Shown: positions 1 through 7,736 of the stretch, one piece after another
How positions within the stretch are numbered: the first letter of the stretch is position 1
How the letters are laid out: the number at the start of each line of letters is the position of its first letter
From: Ignavibacteriales bacterium
GTDB taxonomy: Bacteria; Bacteroidota; Ignavibacteria; Ignavibacteriales; Ignavibacteriaceae
Direction: 5' to 3'
Length of the DNA: 14,856 nt
Assembly: GCA_003142915.1 (NCBI GenBank)
Contig: PLNZ01000070.1
Coordinates: 1-14,856 of the forward strand
Notes under the pieces: generated by a model
Told to the model about the DNA's origin: nothing
Database searches by the model: none
The model's input: the letters and a program-made list of their open reading frames with translations, nothing else
Program-made: the position numbers and the translations under genes

Positions 1-2202
1 AAGCCATATTTCAAAGAAGCAATGGACGGCCTCGATTTGGCTAAAGGCAAAGGCTACATATTTACCGTGAATGATACTTCTTATAAAAACTTTAATTACG
101 GCCTGCCTCCTGTAAGGCCATCGTTTATTTATCCTATTGATAAGTACTACGGTATTATAAAGAGAAATCATTCCGATAATGAAACGAGGCTGAAGCTGCT
201 TAAAGCATTAATCGAAGTTGAAAGGTATGAAGAAGCACGCCAGCAGGTTATTGCTCTTGAAAATGCAAAGTATGATTCTCTTGAAGTTGGCCCGATTTCT
301 ACCCGATTGGATTCTATAAGTACAGCACTTTATCAAGCTAAAATCAATGAACTGATGGCTAAATTCAGCCATGATTCGACGGATAAAAACACGGTTCTTA
401 ATTTAGGTATATATTACTTTCGGATGGAGAATTATGATTCTGCGCTGGTTGTTTATACAATCTACCTTAATAAATACCCCGAAGATGAAGAAGTCCTTTT
501 TGCTTATGCACAGGCTGAGGCAAGCAACAGGGATTATAACAGAGCGCTTGAAAAAGTGGATATTCTGCTTAAGATGCAGCCTAATAGTCTTAAGTATAAA
601 CTTTTCTCAGGTCAATTAAATGTATGGCTTGGTCAGAATATAGACACTGCAAAAGTTCTTCTGGAAGATGTATTACGGCAGGATCCGGATAATTTGGGAG
701 CTTTAATTGCATATAGTTCTTTGAACATGAGGCAGAATAATTTTGCTGTTGCTCAAGATTATATTGAAAAAGTTAGAGCTCTTAGTCCTGACAGCCCTGA
801 TCTGAAAACGTTAGAGACCACACTCGAAACCCAAAAGCTAAGGTATCAGCAGGAACAAAACTTTGCAATTCTTCAGGAGGGAAGAAGACTTTGGGGCGAC
901 GGTCAGTGTAGCGATGCAGTAGCTAAATACGACGAATATATGTCTAAGTCCGAGTCAAATATCTTAGTCGAGAAAGAATATGCTGACGTAAATGTATGCG
1001 CTCATAACTATCAAAAAGCGATTGATATATACAATAGTATTCTGAGCCAGGGCTATGATTACAACACCGATTTAAGCAAAGCGGAAGCTTATTTTGCAAT
1101 GGGTGATTCGGTCAATTCGCTTCAGGCTTTTCAGGTTTTGAAAAGCTCGCATACCGATGATTTTAATGTGAATTTATATCTCGGCGATTCTTATTTAAAA
1201 ATGCACGAATATAAAAAAGCCCGCTACGTTTATGAGAACATGGAAGATAGTTTGAAACTTGATTCCACTCAGACGGCGATGGTTCAAATGAGGTACAAAT
1301 GGCTGCCGGTTACCGGGTTCAAAAGCTTTTTTAATTCATTTCCCACTTATGCTTTAATTACTCCCCGTGCATCTTTTTATGCGGATAATATTGGAACAAG
1401 AAGTTATACAGAGGGTCTAAGACTTGACCTTGGCGTTACTTCATTCCTTACCGTTGGTGTTGAGGGGTTCAGGACAGACTTATCATCCAATTCCCTTCAG
1501 GTTATTTCAAATACGTTCAAGTGGGACTTTACTATGCGGTTGGCAGAAAGAATAATATTTGGGTTAGACTTCGGCGATAATTATTATAATTATTCTTATA
1601 CCGCTAATTTTACTCAGCCGATAGTCGAGATTTTCCTGCGTACGGAAGACCCTAACCATTATTTGGCATACGGCGATTATTTAAGGACGGATGCTTCACA
1701 GGTAATTCCCTCTGCTTACACTATCATTTACAGGCTTACTGCCGACCTTACAAAAGCAGGCGGATATTACCAGTTTAATTCCGGGCTTAAATTTTCCGTT
1801 GACGGTACATATCTAAGCTTTTCAGATGGCAACACAGGATATAATTTAGCGTTAAAGCTGGGCAAATATTTTTATCCGGATTTCATGCTTGGTTTTGAGT
1901 ATTATACAGCCGCATTCAATCATACAACACTGAATTATTTTTCACCTACAAGTTATTCTACCGATAATATTTTCGCTGATTGGGATATTATAAAAGATAC
2001 TACCATAACGGTAACAATAGGCGGACTTTTAGGATTCGTTTCCAACAGTTCCTATATATTGCGTCAGGGTTATGCTTCAGCAATGTGGAGAGTGTTCGAC
2101 AAGTTGACCTTAACCGGCATAATAGCAGGCGGCAGCAGCTTCCTAAACGTCACCGGGTATAGTTCATTCTCAGGATACTTTGCCGCCTACTGGACATTAT
2201 AA
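1..2202 (+). CDS. TPR-repeat outer-membrane beta-barrel protein, probable exopolysaccharide exporter (5' end missing)
   Basis: The reading frame is open from base 1, so the true start lies upstream; the ATG at 22 is internal or at best an alternative start. Counting from that ATG, residues about 55-420 are helical repeats of TPR type (for example the Y-x2-A and A-x2-Y spacing around EDEEVLFAYAQAEASNRDYN). From about residue 433 to the C-terminus the sequence changes to alternating aromatic and polar beta-strands typical of an outer-membrane barrel, ending in AAYWTL. A TPR superhelix followed by a barrel is the architecture of PgaA, BcsC and PelB, which carry polysaccharide across the outer membrane. 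The next gene is a membrane polysaccharide synthase, which supports this role. The family assignment is by architecture, not by recognised orthology. A surface protein with TPRs that does not export polysaccharide is the alternative. Confidence 0.72.
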   Translation, partial: KPYFKEAMDGLDLAKGKGYIFTVNDTSYKNFNYGLPPVRPSFIYPIDKYYGIIKRNHSDNETRLKLLKALIEVERYEEARQQVIALENAKYDSLEVGPISTRLDSISTALYQAKINELMAKFSHDSTDKNTVLNLGIYYFRMENYDSALVVYTIYLNKYPEDEEVLFAYAQAEASNRDYNRALEKVDILLKMQPNSLKYKLFSGQLNVWLGQNIDTAKVLLEDVLRQDPDNLGALIAYSSLNMRQNNFAVAQDYIEKVRALSPDSPDLKTLETTLETQKLRYQQEQNFAILQEGRRLWGDGQCSDAVAKYDEYMSKSESNILVEKEYADVNVCAHNYQKAIDIYNSILSQGYDYNTDLSKAEAYFAMGDSVNSLQAFQVLKSSHTDDFNVNLYLGDSYLKMHEYKKARYVYENMEDSLKLDSTQTAMVQMRYKWLPVTGFKSFFNSFPTYALITPRASFYADNIGTRSYTEGLRLDLGVTSFLTVGVEGFRTDLSSNSLQVISNTFKWDFTMRLAERIIFGLDFGDNYYNYSYTANFTQPIVEIFLRTEDPNHYLAYGDYLRTDASQVIPSAYTIIYRLTADLTKAGGYYQFNSGLKFSVDGTYLSFSDGNTGYNLALKLGKYFYPDFMLGFEYYTAAFNHTTLNYFSPTSYSTDNIFADWDIIKDTTITVTIGGLLGFVSNSSYILRQGYASAMWRVFDKLTLTGIIAGGSSFLNVTGYSSFSGYFAAYWTL

Positions 2203-2630
2203 AAAAAATTTGAATTTACCTCAAATAAATAAGTTAGTGAAACTCTCCTTTTTGTAATTAACCTAATTGAGCAAATCCGAAATTTTAGAAATAAATTCAT
2301 TTGCAAACGGGCAGGTCTTGCTTTTAAAATACTAATGCACTAACTATTTCCTTATTTGTCCGGTGTTATTAAATTGTTATATTATAATGTATGCTTGGCG
2401 TCTTTTGTATGAAGTAAGCCGGATTTTTTATTTTCAAAAACAAACGGAAAAGTCTGTTTACGTCGTTTTATTCTAAAAAGTTGTATATGTTTTAATTTGA
2501 TACATGGTGGTGGAAAGTCTTAATCTGTGACAAAAAAGATTATTATAATACCCTAATCTTGTACTTAGATTAATGTTTTATATGGCATTATAATTGTTCA
2601 ATCCTTCTAAAATTAGTGAATTAATGTATT
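2203..2630. other. 428-bp intergenic region upstream of the glycosyltransferase
   Basis: No credible coding frame is visible. The stretch is AT-rich and separates the TPR-barrel gene from the glycosyltransferase operon, so it probably holds the operon promoter. The only clear structure is the nested inverted repeat at 2520-2573. I see no convincing intrinsic terminator for the upstream gene. Confidence 0.6.
2520..2573. promoter_or_regulatory. Nested inverted repeats, candidate operator and promoter for the glycosyltransferase operon
   Basis: An outer pair, TTAATCT (2520-2526) and AGATTAA (2567-2573), encloses an inner pair, AAGATTA (2536-2542) and TAATCTT (2554-2560); both are perfect 7-bp inverted repeats. 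The same TAATCT/AGATTA half-site therefore occurs four times in 54 bp. A TATAAT hexamer (2544-2549) lies between the second and third copies, and the -35 position expected for it falls on the first half-site, where there is no TTGACA-like box. This is consistent with a regulated promoter, but in AT-rich DNA such repeats can arise by chance. Confidence 0.35.
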
Positions 2631-4034
2631 ATGGAAGCAAAACAGGAAATAAAAAGGTCGACGATAGTTTTTGAAGACCACGAGCACTTTGAACCGACTG
2701 AGGATAAGGGGAAAAAGTATTTTAAAAGAATGATTATTCTTGGTGTAATTTCTCTTTTTTTAATTTTAGTTATCGTTTATACTCTTCCTAAAACGGTTTT
2801 GAATATAAAATCCCTGCTTGAATATGCAACAATTGTTGCGCTGGTTATTTTCCTGTTCATTTTACTTATCAGATACTTTTCAATTCTTTTATTGGCGTAT
2901 CTATACATAAATGAATATACTTACTCATCTCCCGCCGGCGGTTACTTTCCATTTGTTTCTATCCTTGTACCGGTATATAATGAAGACAAAGTTATTACTG
3001 ATTCCGTAAAATCTTTACTGGAGTTGAATTACCCGAATTATGAAATTATAATAATTAATGACGGTTCTACGGATAAAACAAAGCAGGTAGCAGAAACTCT
3101 TGTAGGATACAAAAAAGGAAAGGTATCCGAGGTAAAAATATCCCTTATAAATAAACCGAACGGCGGCAAAGCAAAAGCTCTTAATACCGGTGTAAAATAT
3201 TCCAAAGCAGAAATTGTACTGTGTATGGACGGCGATTCACAACTCTCCCCGGATTGTGTTAAGCTTGCAGTCCGGCATTTTGCCAATATGGAAATAGGTG
3301 CAGTTGCAGGTAACGTTAAAGTTTTAAACAGAGGAAAATTATTTACAGATCTTCAGGCGCTGGAATATATTGAAGGTTTGAATATGGCAAGAAGCGCCCA
3401 GAGTTTTGTTCGTCTTGTGAACATTATCCCGGGACCTATCGGGTTGTTTAGGAAAAAAGCTATTGAAGAAGCAGGATATTATTCAAGCGATACTTTTGCG
3501 GAAGATGCAGATCTTACGTTAAAAATTCTTGCCAACGGCTGGAAGATTTATTATGAACCGAATTCAATTTCATTTACGGAAGCTCCGGTCAAGCTTCAGC
3601 AGTTATTAAAGCAAAGATATAGATGGACGCGCGGTATTATCCAGTCAATAAAAAAACATAGAAAGTTAATGGCTAACCCCAGCATAAATTTTGGGAATAC
3701 ATTTATTTTATGGTCTATGTTCTATGAAGCGCTTATTTGGCCGGCTATGAATATTGCAGCAAACCTGTTCTTCATAATAGCCGCTTTTGCATTCGGGTTT
3801 TCATCATTAATCTTTTTCTGGTGGGCTGGCTTGGCGCTGCTTGATTTGGTTACGGCATTGTACTGCGTAGCCGCAGAAAAAGAAGAGTTTAGACTGGTAA
3901 GTTATTCAATTATCTACCGGATGTTTTTTATCCTTATAATTGATATTTGTAAGTTAATGTCTACCATTGAAGAACTGCTCGGCATAAAAATGACCTGGGG
4001 AAAGCTTGAGCGCGTAGGCATGTCAGAAACATAG
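2631..4034 (+). CDS. Membrane family-2 glycosyltransferase, PgaC/IcaA-like polysaccharide synthase
   Basis: The 467-residue protein is a processive-type GT2 enzyme that should polymerise a nucleotide-sugar into a beta-linked polysaccharide and move it across the inner membrane. Two N-terminal membrane helices (about 34-53 and 65-92) are followed by the GT-A catalytic domain: SILVPVYNE, D144 in NDGSTD, the DxD motif D200/D202 in MDGDSQ, E291-D292-x-D294 in AEDADLT, and Q328-x2-R331-W332 in KQRYRWTRG. Three further hydrophobic segments follow (about 357-385, 388-413 and 428-448), and the tail ends in MTWGKLERVG, as in the PgaC/IcaA group. All expected catalytic residues are present. The length is close to that of PgaC-type enzymes (about 410-470). 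The sugar cannot be told from sequence; N-acetylglucosamine is a guess from the family. The ATG at 2631 has no strong Shine-Dalgarno sequence. Confidence 0.88.
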   Translation: MEAKQEIKRSTIVFEDHEHFEPTEDKGKKYFKRMIILGVISLFLILVIVYTLPKTVLNIKSLLEYATIVALVIFLFILLIRYFSILLLAYLYINEYTYSSPAGGYFPFVSILVPVYNEDKVITDSVKSLLELNYPNYEIIIINDGSTDKTKQVAETLVGYKKGKVSEVKISLINKPNGGKAKALNTGVKYSKAEIVLCMDGDSQLSPDCVKLAVRHFANMEIGAVAGNVKVLNRGKLFTDLQALEYIEGLNMARSAQSFVRLVNIIPGPIGLFRKKAIEEAGYYSSDTFAEDADLTLKILANGWKIYYEPNSISFTEAPVKLQQLLKQRYRWTRGIIQSIKKHRKLMANPSINFGNTFILWSMFYEALIWPAMNIAANLFFIIAAFAFGFSSLIFFWWAGLALLDLVTALYCVAAEKEEFRLVSYSIIYRMFFILIIDICKLMSTIEELLGIKMTWGKLERVGMSET

Positions 4035-4052
4035 AGTTTAATTTATTTATTT

Positions 4053-4067
4053 AAGAGGTTTCTTATG
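4053..4067 (+). promoter_or_regulatory. Shine-Dalgarno AAGAGG and ATG start of the glutamine-rich gene
   Basis: AAGAGG (4053-4058) lies 6 bases before the ATG at 4065. It is one of the clearest ribosome binding sites in the window and fixes this start. Confidence 0.65.
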
Positions 4068-4583
4068 GAACTGATTCCTATACTATCTACAATCATTTTG
4101 GTTGCAACAATAAGCACTTTCTTATTGGCGATTGGAGCATATATACTTTACAAAGTCAGAGAAAGAAGAGGACAAATTGCAGTTGTACCGCATGAGGCTG
4201 AAATAAGAGCTGAAGTTGTTACTCCGGCAGGTGTTCCCGCTCCCCGGCAGGTAGTACAGCAAAGAGCGGCGCAGCAGCCTATATATGTAGAACGTCAGCC
4301 TGTAATAATCCAACAAGCTCCGGGTCAGTCACAACAGCGTTTAACACAAAGACCGCAGCCTTATACTGCATTCAGGCAGCAGCCTGCAGGCTCTAATGAA
4401 CAGCAGCCTGGGCAGTATAATGAAGCCGGTTATATACAGCAACGCGGTTTTCAGGCTCCGCGGTACGGTACTCAACCGGAAGAAGAAAGACAGCAAAAAG
4501 ATTCCAAATTTTTGAAGTACACTACCGAAGGTTATGTATCTACTAAAGAAAATAAAGAATCCGGAGCGGTAAGGTGGCGATAA
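4065..4583 (+). CDS. Small membrane-anchored glutamine/proline-rich protein
   Basis: The 172-residue protein has one N-terminal membrane helix (about residues 5-29), then a basic R-E-R-R stop-transfer stretch, then a low-complexity region rich in Gln, Pro and Arg. About 25 of 172 residues are Gln, nearly all between 36 and 148, with repeated QQ pairs. No enzymatic motif is visible. It starts 30 bp after the glycosyltransferase stop and overlaps the next gene by 10 bp, so it is translated as part of the same operon. The basic residues after the helix suggest that the tail is cytoplasmic. By position it could be an accessory subunit of the synthase, as PgaD is for PgaC, but it has one helix and no sequence resemblance I can point to. 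I do not recognise the family. Confidence 0.75.
   Translation: MELIPILSTIILVATISTFLLAIGAYILYKVRERRGQIAVVPHEAEIRAEVVTPAGVPAPRQVVQQRAAQQPIYVERQPVIIQQAPGQSQQRLTQRPQPYTAFRQQPAGSNEQQPGQYNEAGYIQQRGFQAPRYGTQPEEERQQKDSKFLKYTTEGYVSTKENKESGAVRWR
4563..4576 (+). promoter_or_regulatory. GGAG ribosome binding site with overlapping GTG start
   Basis: GGAG (4563-4566) lies 7 bases before the GTG at 4574. Both the site and the start codon are inside the 3' end of the preceding gene, whose stop is at 4581-4583. This supports the GTG start and suggests coupled translation of the two proteins. Confidence 0.6.
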
Positions 4584-6472
4584 GAATTAAAACTGAGGGC
4601 CGGGTTAATCAAATCCTGATTTTTTTTAGCGGAGTGATTTTCCTTATTGGCGCTATTTTAATTTATCTTTTCATCCTTAGAGGTATATACGGCAGGTTCA
4701 GCTTTGCCGAATTGCTTCCTGATTCTGATGCTCTTAAAAATTTATTATATGGAGGGAAACCAACCGTAGGAATTTTATACTCTAAATATACCGAGAACAT
4801 GCTTCCCGAAGGGAGTACCTGGCTTAATGATAATATCTCTTCCTGGAAAAAATTTCTTGACAATTCCGGTTACAAATATGAAATTATTGCCGATTCTACA
4901 ATAGAACTTGGACTGGAAAAAAATTACAAAATGCTCATTTTGCCTGGTTCAAGATCGCTTAGCGATAAAGAAATAATGGAATTGAAAAAATATATAAGTA
5001 ACGGGGGTAGCTTTTTTGCTACCAGCGGCACTGCTTCTTATTCGCAAGACGGGAAATGGAGAGGCTGGGATTTCTTCTCAGAGGTTTTCGGGCTGAAGTT
5101 CTCTAAAGAAATTTCCAAAGATGAATTAACAAAAGTACATACTTTACGCGGCGGACTTCCTATTACTGCAAACATCCCGGCAGGGTACCCGTTAAAGGTT
5201 GCTACATGGGATCTGCCCATTTCCGTTGAAGTTTTAGACCCAAGAACAACACAGGCTAGTTTCTGGTTCAATTATCAAATACAAAACGGCTTAACAAGGG
5301 ATGAGATTAAAAAGAGCGCAGGCATTGTTTATGGTACTTACGGCTCCGGAAGGTTTGTCTGGATGGGGTTTGAAATAAATTCAGTTATCGGTGTTCAGGA
5401 AGATTATATTTTCTTCGACCGCTTATTTAATAACTGTACAGACTGGCTTTCTTATAAGCCCATTATTTTTGTTAGGGATTGGCCTGCAAACTACAGCGCC
5501 GCTGCTGTTATTATGCCTAACATATCAAAAGAGGCTCAAAATATTAATAATCTTCTTCCTATACTAAGAACGGAAAGTATTCCTGCTACATTTTTTGTAG
5601 ATCCTTCTCTTGCTGAAACTAACCCCGGAATTATAAGAACTATTTCTAATTACGGTGAAGTTGCATCGCTAACGGATGTAGGATATGTTACTTCAGTTAC
5701 GGATACGATTAATCAGTTGAATGATTTTAATACACAGTTCGGTAAATATTCAGATGCTAAAAGCAGTATTGAAGCGCTTACAGGCTCTAAGGTTATCGGT
5801 AATGCGCCTTATTTTGGAATTTATGATCAAAATTCAATCAGGGCTTTGATTAACGCAAAATATAAATATGTATTTACGGATTCTATTACAGACAGGGCGG
5901 TTCCTAAAACAATTATTAGGGGAGACAGCCTGTTTGTTTCCATGACTAAAACTGGAAGAGACGATTACGAAGTTATAAGAGATTATGGCCTTACCGATCC
6001 GGAATTCCAATTTTACACTTACCAGGAAGATTTGGACCGTTTACTTTTCGAAGGCGGCTTATATACAATGAAACTGCATACGGAATTTCAATGCAAATCC
6101 GAATATGTGGGTGTTGTTAAAAAAGTAATTGATGATCTTAAGAGAAAAGGATACTGGATTACAACCGCAGAGCAAGTGGAAAACTGGTGGGCACGCCGTA
6201 ATTATGTTGAAGTAAAAGTTAATAAGCGGGGCGATACAAGAATTGCCTTAACAATATCAAACCCGGGCACTCAGCCTATAAGCAGTCTTGTTCTTCAGCT
6301 TAATATTAGCGAGCCTGCAACTAATATTTCAATGAGCACGGAAATTATCGGTACAAAGATGGCGAAGTTTGAGTATGATAAAGCTAACCGCATAATTTAT
6401 GTTTATATAAATGATTTTAGTGCGGGCGAATCCCGGACATATTATTTTGATTATTATAAGCCAAACACATGA
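4574..6472 (+). CDS. Membrane-anchored GATase-like plus NodB-like (catalytically degenerate deacetylase) protein
   Basis: The 632-residue protein starts with GTG inside the end of the preceding gene. An N-terminal membrane helix (about 12-40) probably places the rest in the periplasm. Residues about 60-285 resemble a class-I glutamine-amidotransferase/ThuA-like alpha-beta fold (KMLILPGSRSLSDKEI, then a GGSFFATSGT turn). Residues about 296-540 resemble a NodB polysaccharide deacetylase: A311-V312-I313-M314-P315-N316 sits where TFDD is expected, I336-PATFFV matches the following strand, G361-EVAS sits where GHEIGSH is expected, and LH502 matches the late LxH motif. The metal-binding Asp and the His-x3-His pair are not visible, so deacetylation is unlikely. 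The last ~85 residues form a beta-sandwich-like domain. In the operon it may bind or guide nascent polysaccharide. The fold calls are by eye. Confidence 0.7.
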   Translation: MAIRIKTEGRVNQILIFFSGVIFLIGAILIYLFILRGIYGRFSFAELLPDSDALKNLLYGGKPTVGILYSKYTENMLPEGSTWLNDNISSWKKFLDNSGYKYEIIADSTIELGLEKNYKMLILPGSRSLSDKEIMELKKYISNGGSFFATSGTASYSQDGKWRGWDFFSEVFGLKFSKEISKDELTKVHTLRGGLPITANIPAGYPLKVATWDLPISVEVLDPRTTQASFWFNYQIQNGLTRDEIKKSAGIVYGTYGSGRFVWMGFEINSVIGVQEDYIFFDRLFNNCTDWLSYKPIIFVRDWPANYSAAAVIMPNISKEAQNINNLLPILRTESIPATFFVDPSLAETNPGIIRTISNYGEVASLTDVGYVTSVTDTINQLNDFNTQFGKYSDAKSSIEALTGSKVIGNAPYFGIYDQNSIRALINAKYKYVFTDSITDRAVPKTIIRGDSLFVSMTKTGRDDYEVIRDYGLTDPEFQFYTYQEDLDRLLFEGGLYTMKLHTEFQCKSEYVGVVKKVIDDLKRKGYWITTAEQVENWWARRNYVEVKVNKRGDTRIALTISNPGTQPISSLVLQLNISEPATNISMSTEIIGTKMAKFEYDKANRIIYVYINDFSAGESRTYYFDYYKPNT

Positions 6473-6516
6473 TCGTAAAGTGACGTGAGAGCTTACTTAA
6501 CAGCTTCGCAAACATT

Positions 6517-7242
6517 ATGAATACAAAGATAATTTATAAAGTAATATTAATTTCTTCGGCAGTTATTTATTTAACTGGCTGCACTGATTTGTTTACGAAT
6601 CCCGGCAGTTCTTCATCAAGTGGAAAATTAAGTATTACCATTTCCAGCCCGAAATCTGCTGATTCTATCTCTTATAAGGGTACGACTATTACTTATACGA
6701 TTACTAAAGATTCCGGAATACATGCTGTTGAACTTTATGTTAACGGTACAATATATCTATGGAGTGGCGTTAATTCCGACGGCACACAGCCTGCTATTCC
6801 TTTAACGTTCGATTCCACCTATATAGGCAAGCGGATAAGCTACTATTTGATTTATTATGATAACGACGGATCTTCGGCACGAAGCGATACTATGACTAAT
6901 ATTCTGATTACCGATATAAGTAAAATTCCTTATGTGCCGTATAACTTTGCTTTTACAATACTTTCCTCCGGTACAATTAATTTATCATGGGCAGACTCAA
7001 CAAGCAGCGCTGCAACAGGTTATGAGATTTGGAGAAAGCGCGGATATTACGGTCAATTTGCAATCTATTTAGCTGCAAGTCCAGGTACTTACAATATAAA
7101 TGACCCGGACGCTTTGGATACTACTGTATACTACTATGAAATACGCGGGTTAAACTTGTATGGTTTATCTGGTTTCAGCGCGGTAATAAATACTTACGGA
7201 AACGGCGCTTCACGCTCAATTGCACCTCCTCACGGGGCTTAA
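6517..7242 (+). CDS. Lipoprotein with Ig-like and fibronectin type III domains (5' part of a frameshifted gene)
   Basis: A signal peptide ends in the lipobox L19-T-G-C22, so the product should be lipidated at Cys22. A Ser/Gly-rich tether (about 30-37) is followed by an Ig-like beta domain (about 37-132) and a fibronectin type III domain (about 138-230; YEIWRKRG and YYYEIRGLNLYGLSG are typical strands). The frame then ends in IAPPHGA followed by a stop. A second fibronectin type III domain continues directly downstream in the +1 frame (to 7501), so the natural product was probably about 327 residues, 6517-7501. It starts 44 bp after the deacetylase-like gene and is probably the last gene of the polysaccharide operon. 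A role as a surface scaffold or polymer-binding lipoprotein is inference. No clear Shine-Dalgarno sequence precedes the ATG. Confidence 0.75.
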   Translation: MNTKIIYKVILISSAVIYLTGCTDLFTNPGSSSSSGKLSITISSPKSADSISYKGTTITYTITKDSGIHAVELYVNGTIYLWSGVNSDGTQPAIPLTFDSTYIGKRISYYLIYYDNDGSSARSDTMTNILITDISKIPYVPYNFAFTILSSGTINLSWADSTSSAATGYEIWRKRGYYGQFAIYLAASPGTYNINDPDALDTTVYYYEIRGLNLYGLSGFSAVINTYGNGASRSIAPPHGA

Positions 7243-7501
7243 GGCAACTGCTTCCGCCGCCAATATGGTCTCATTAACGTGGACTGACGATATCGGAAGC
7301 GAAAATTATTTTAAAATTGAGAGAAGATATTACTATACTTCCTATACGACTGTAGGGTATGCAGTTAAAGGCGCTACACAATATGTTGACAGCGCTAACG
7401 GATTGATCGGTTCCAACACATATTATTACAGGGTTAAAGCTATTGCAGGCAGTGACTCATCATGGTCCAATGAAGTTTATGTAACAACTCCCTGGCAGTA
7501 G
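7220..7501 (+). pseudogene. Second fibronectin type III domain, 3' fragment of the frameshifted lipoprotein gene
   Basis: The frame encodes an almost complete fibronectin type III domain: LKATASAANMVSLTW, YFKIERRYY, then TYYYRVKAIAGSDSSWSNEV. It has no signal peptide and no ribosome binding site, and its only early start is a TTG at 7220 inside the upstream gene, so it is unlikely to be a separate gene. Removing one base near 7231-7237 (the C at 7231 or one of four Gs at 7234-7237) joins the frames as APPTGLKATA or APPHGLKATA, the usual start of such a domain. The fragment is probably the C-terminal domain of the lipoprotein, split by a real mutation or a sequencing error. Confidence 0.75.
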
Positions 7502-7565
7502 TTTAGGCTGAACTTTGAAATATTGCCGTTTGACGGCTATCTCTTAATGAGGTTGTCTAAAATAT

Positions 7566-7609
7566 TTAGTGCCTTTTCACGTAGTGATTCCTTCGGGAGT
7601 GGCAGCTAA
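7566..7609. repeat. Structured intergenic repeat with UUCG tetraloop, copy 1
   Basis: The ends TTAGTGCC (7566-7573) and GGCA-G-CTAA (7601-7609) pair over 8 bp with one bulged G. Inside are a small CAC-GTA-GTG hairpin (7578-7586) and a hairpin ATTCC-TTCG-GGAGT (7587-7600) whose C(UUCG)G loop is unusually stable in RNA. A related copy lies at 11075-11122 in the same orientation. The pattern is that of a REP/MITE-like interspersed element or a 3' RNA structure. It lies 64 bp after the lipoprotein fragment, so it could also act as an mRNA 3'-end element. Confidence 0.55.
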
Positions 7610-7662
7610 AATTTTGTTTCTTAAGAAAATTTAAAACATTTACCATAAAGACAATCATAAAA

Positions 7663-7713
7663 GTGATGGCTATGCAATAATAGTAAGAAGGCTCACTAAG
7701 CTTTAATAGCCAT
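7663..7713 (+). promoter_or_regulatory. Inverted repeat in the leader of the hybrid sensor gene
   Basis: ATGGCTAT (7666-7673) and ATAGCCAT (7706-7713) form a perfect 8-bp inverted repeat ending 23 bp before the sensor's TTG start. AGTGA and TCACT within the same stretch could pair instead or form a pseudoknot. It may be a leader RNA structure or an operator. No known riboswitch consensus is recognised. Confidence 0.25.
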
Positions 7714-7736
7714 GATAATAAATAATTAGGTTTCCA

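Noticed and set aside
2589..2594. Second TATAAT hexamer upstream of the glycosyltransferase
   Set aside because: No acceptable -35 box at 16-18 bp; such hexamers are expected by chance in this AT-rich gap. Kept only as an alternative to the one at 2544.
3038..3286. 82-codon open frame on the - strand inside the glycosyltransferase gene
   Set aside because: It is antisense to the conserved GT2 catalytic motifs, has no ribosome binding site and shows no recognisable features.
7622..7736. Cyclic-di-GMP riboswitch in the sensor leader
   Set aside because: The conserved GEMM core sequence and tetraloop receptor are not present.
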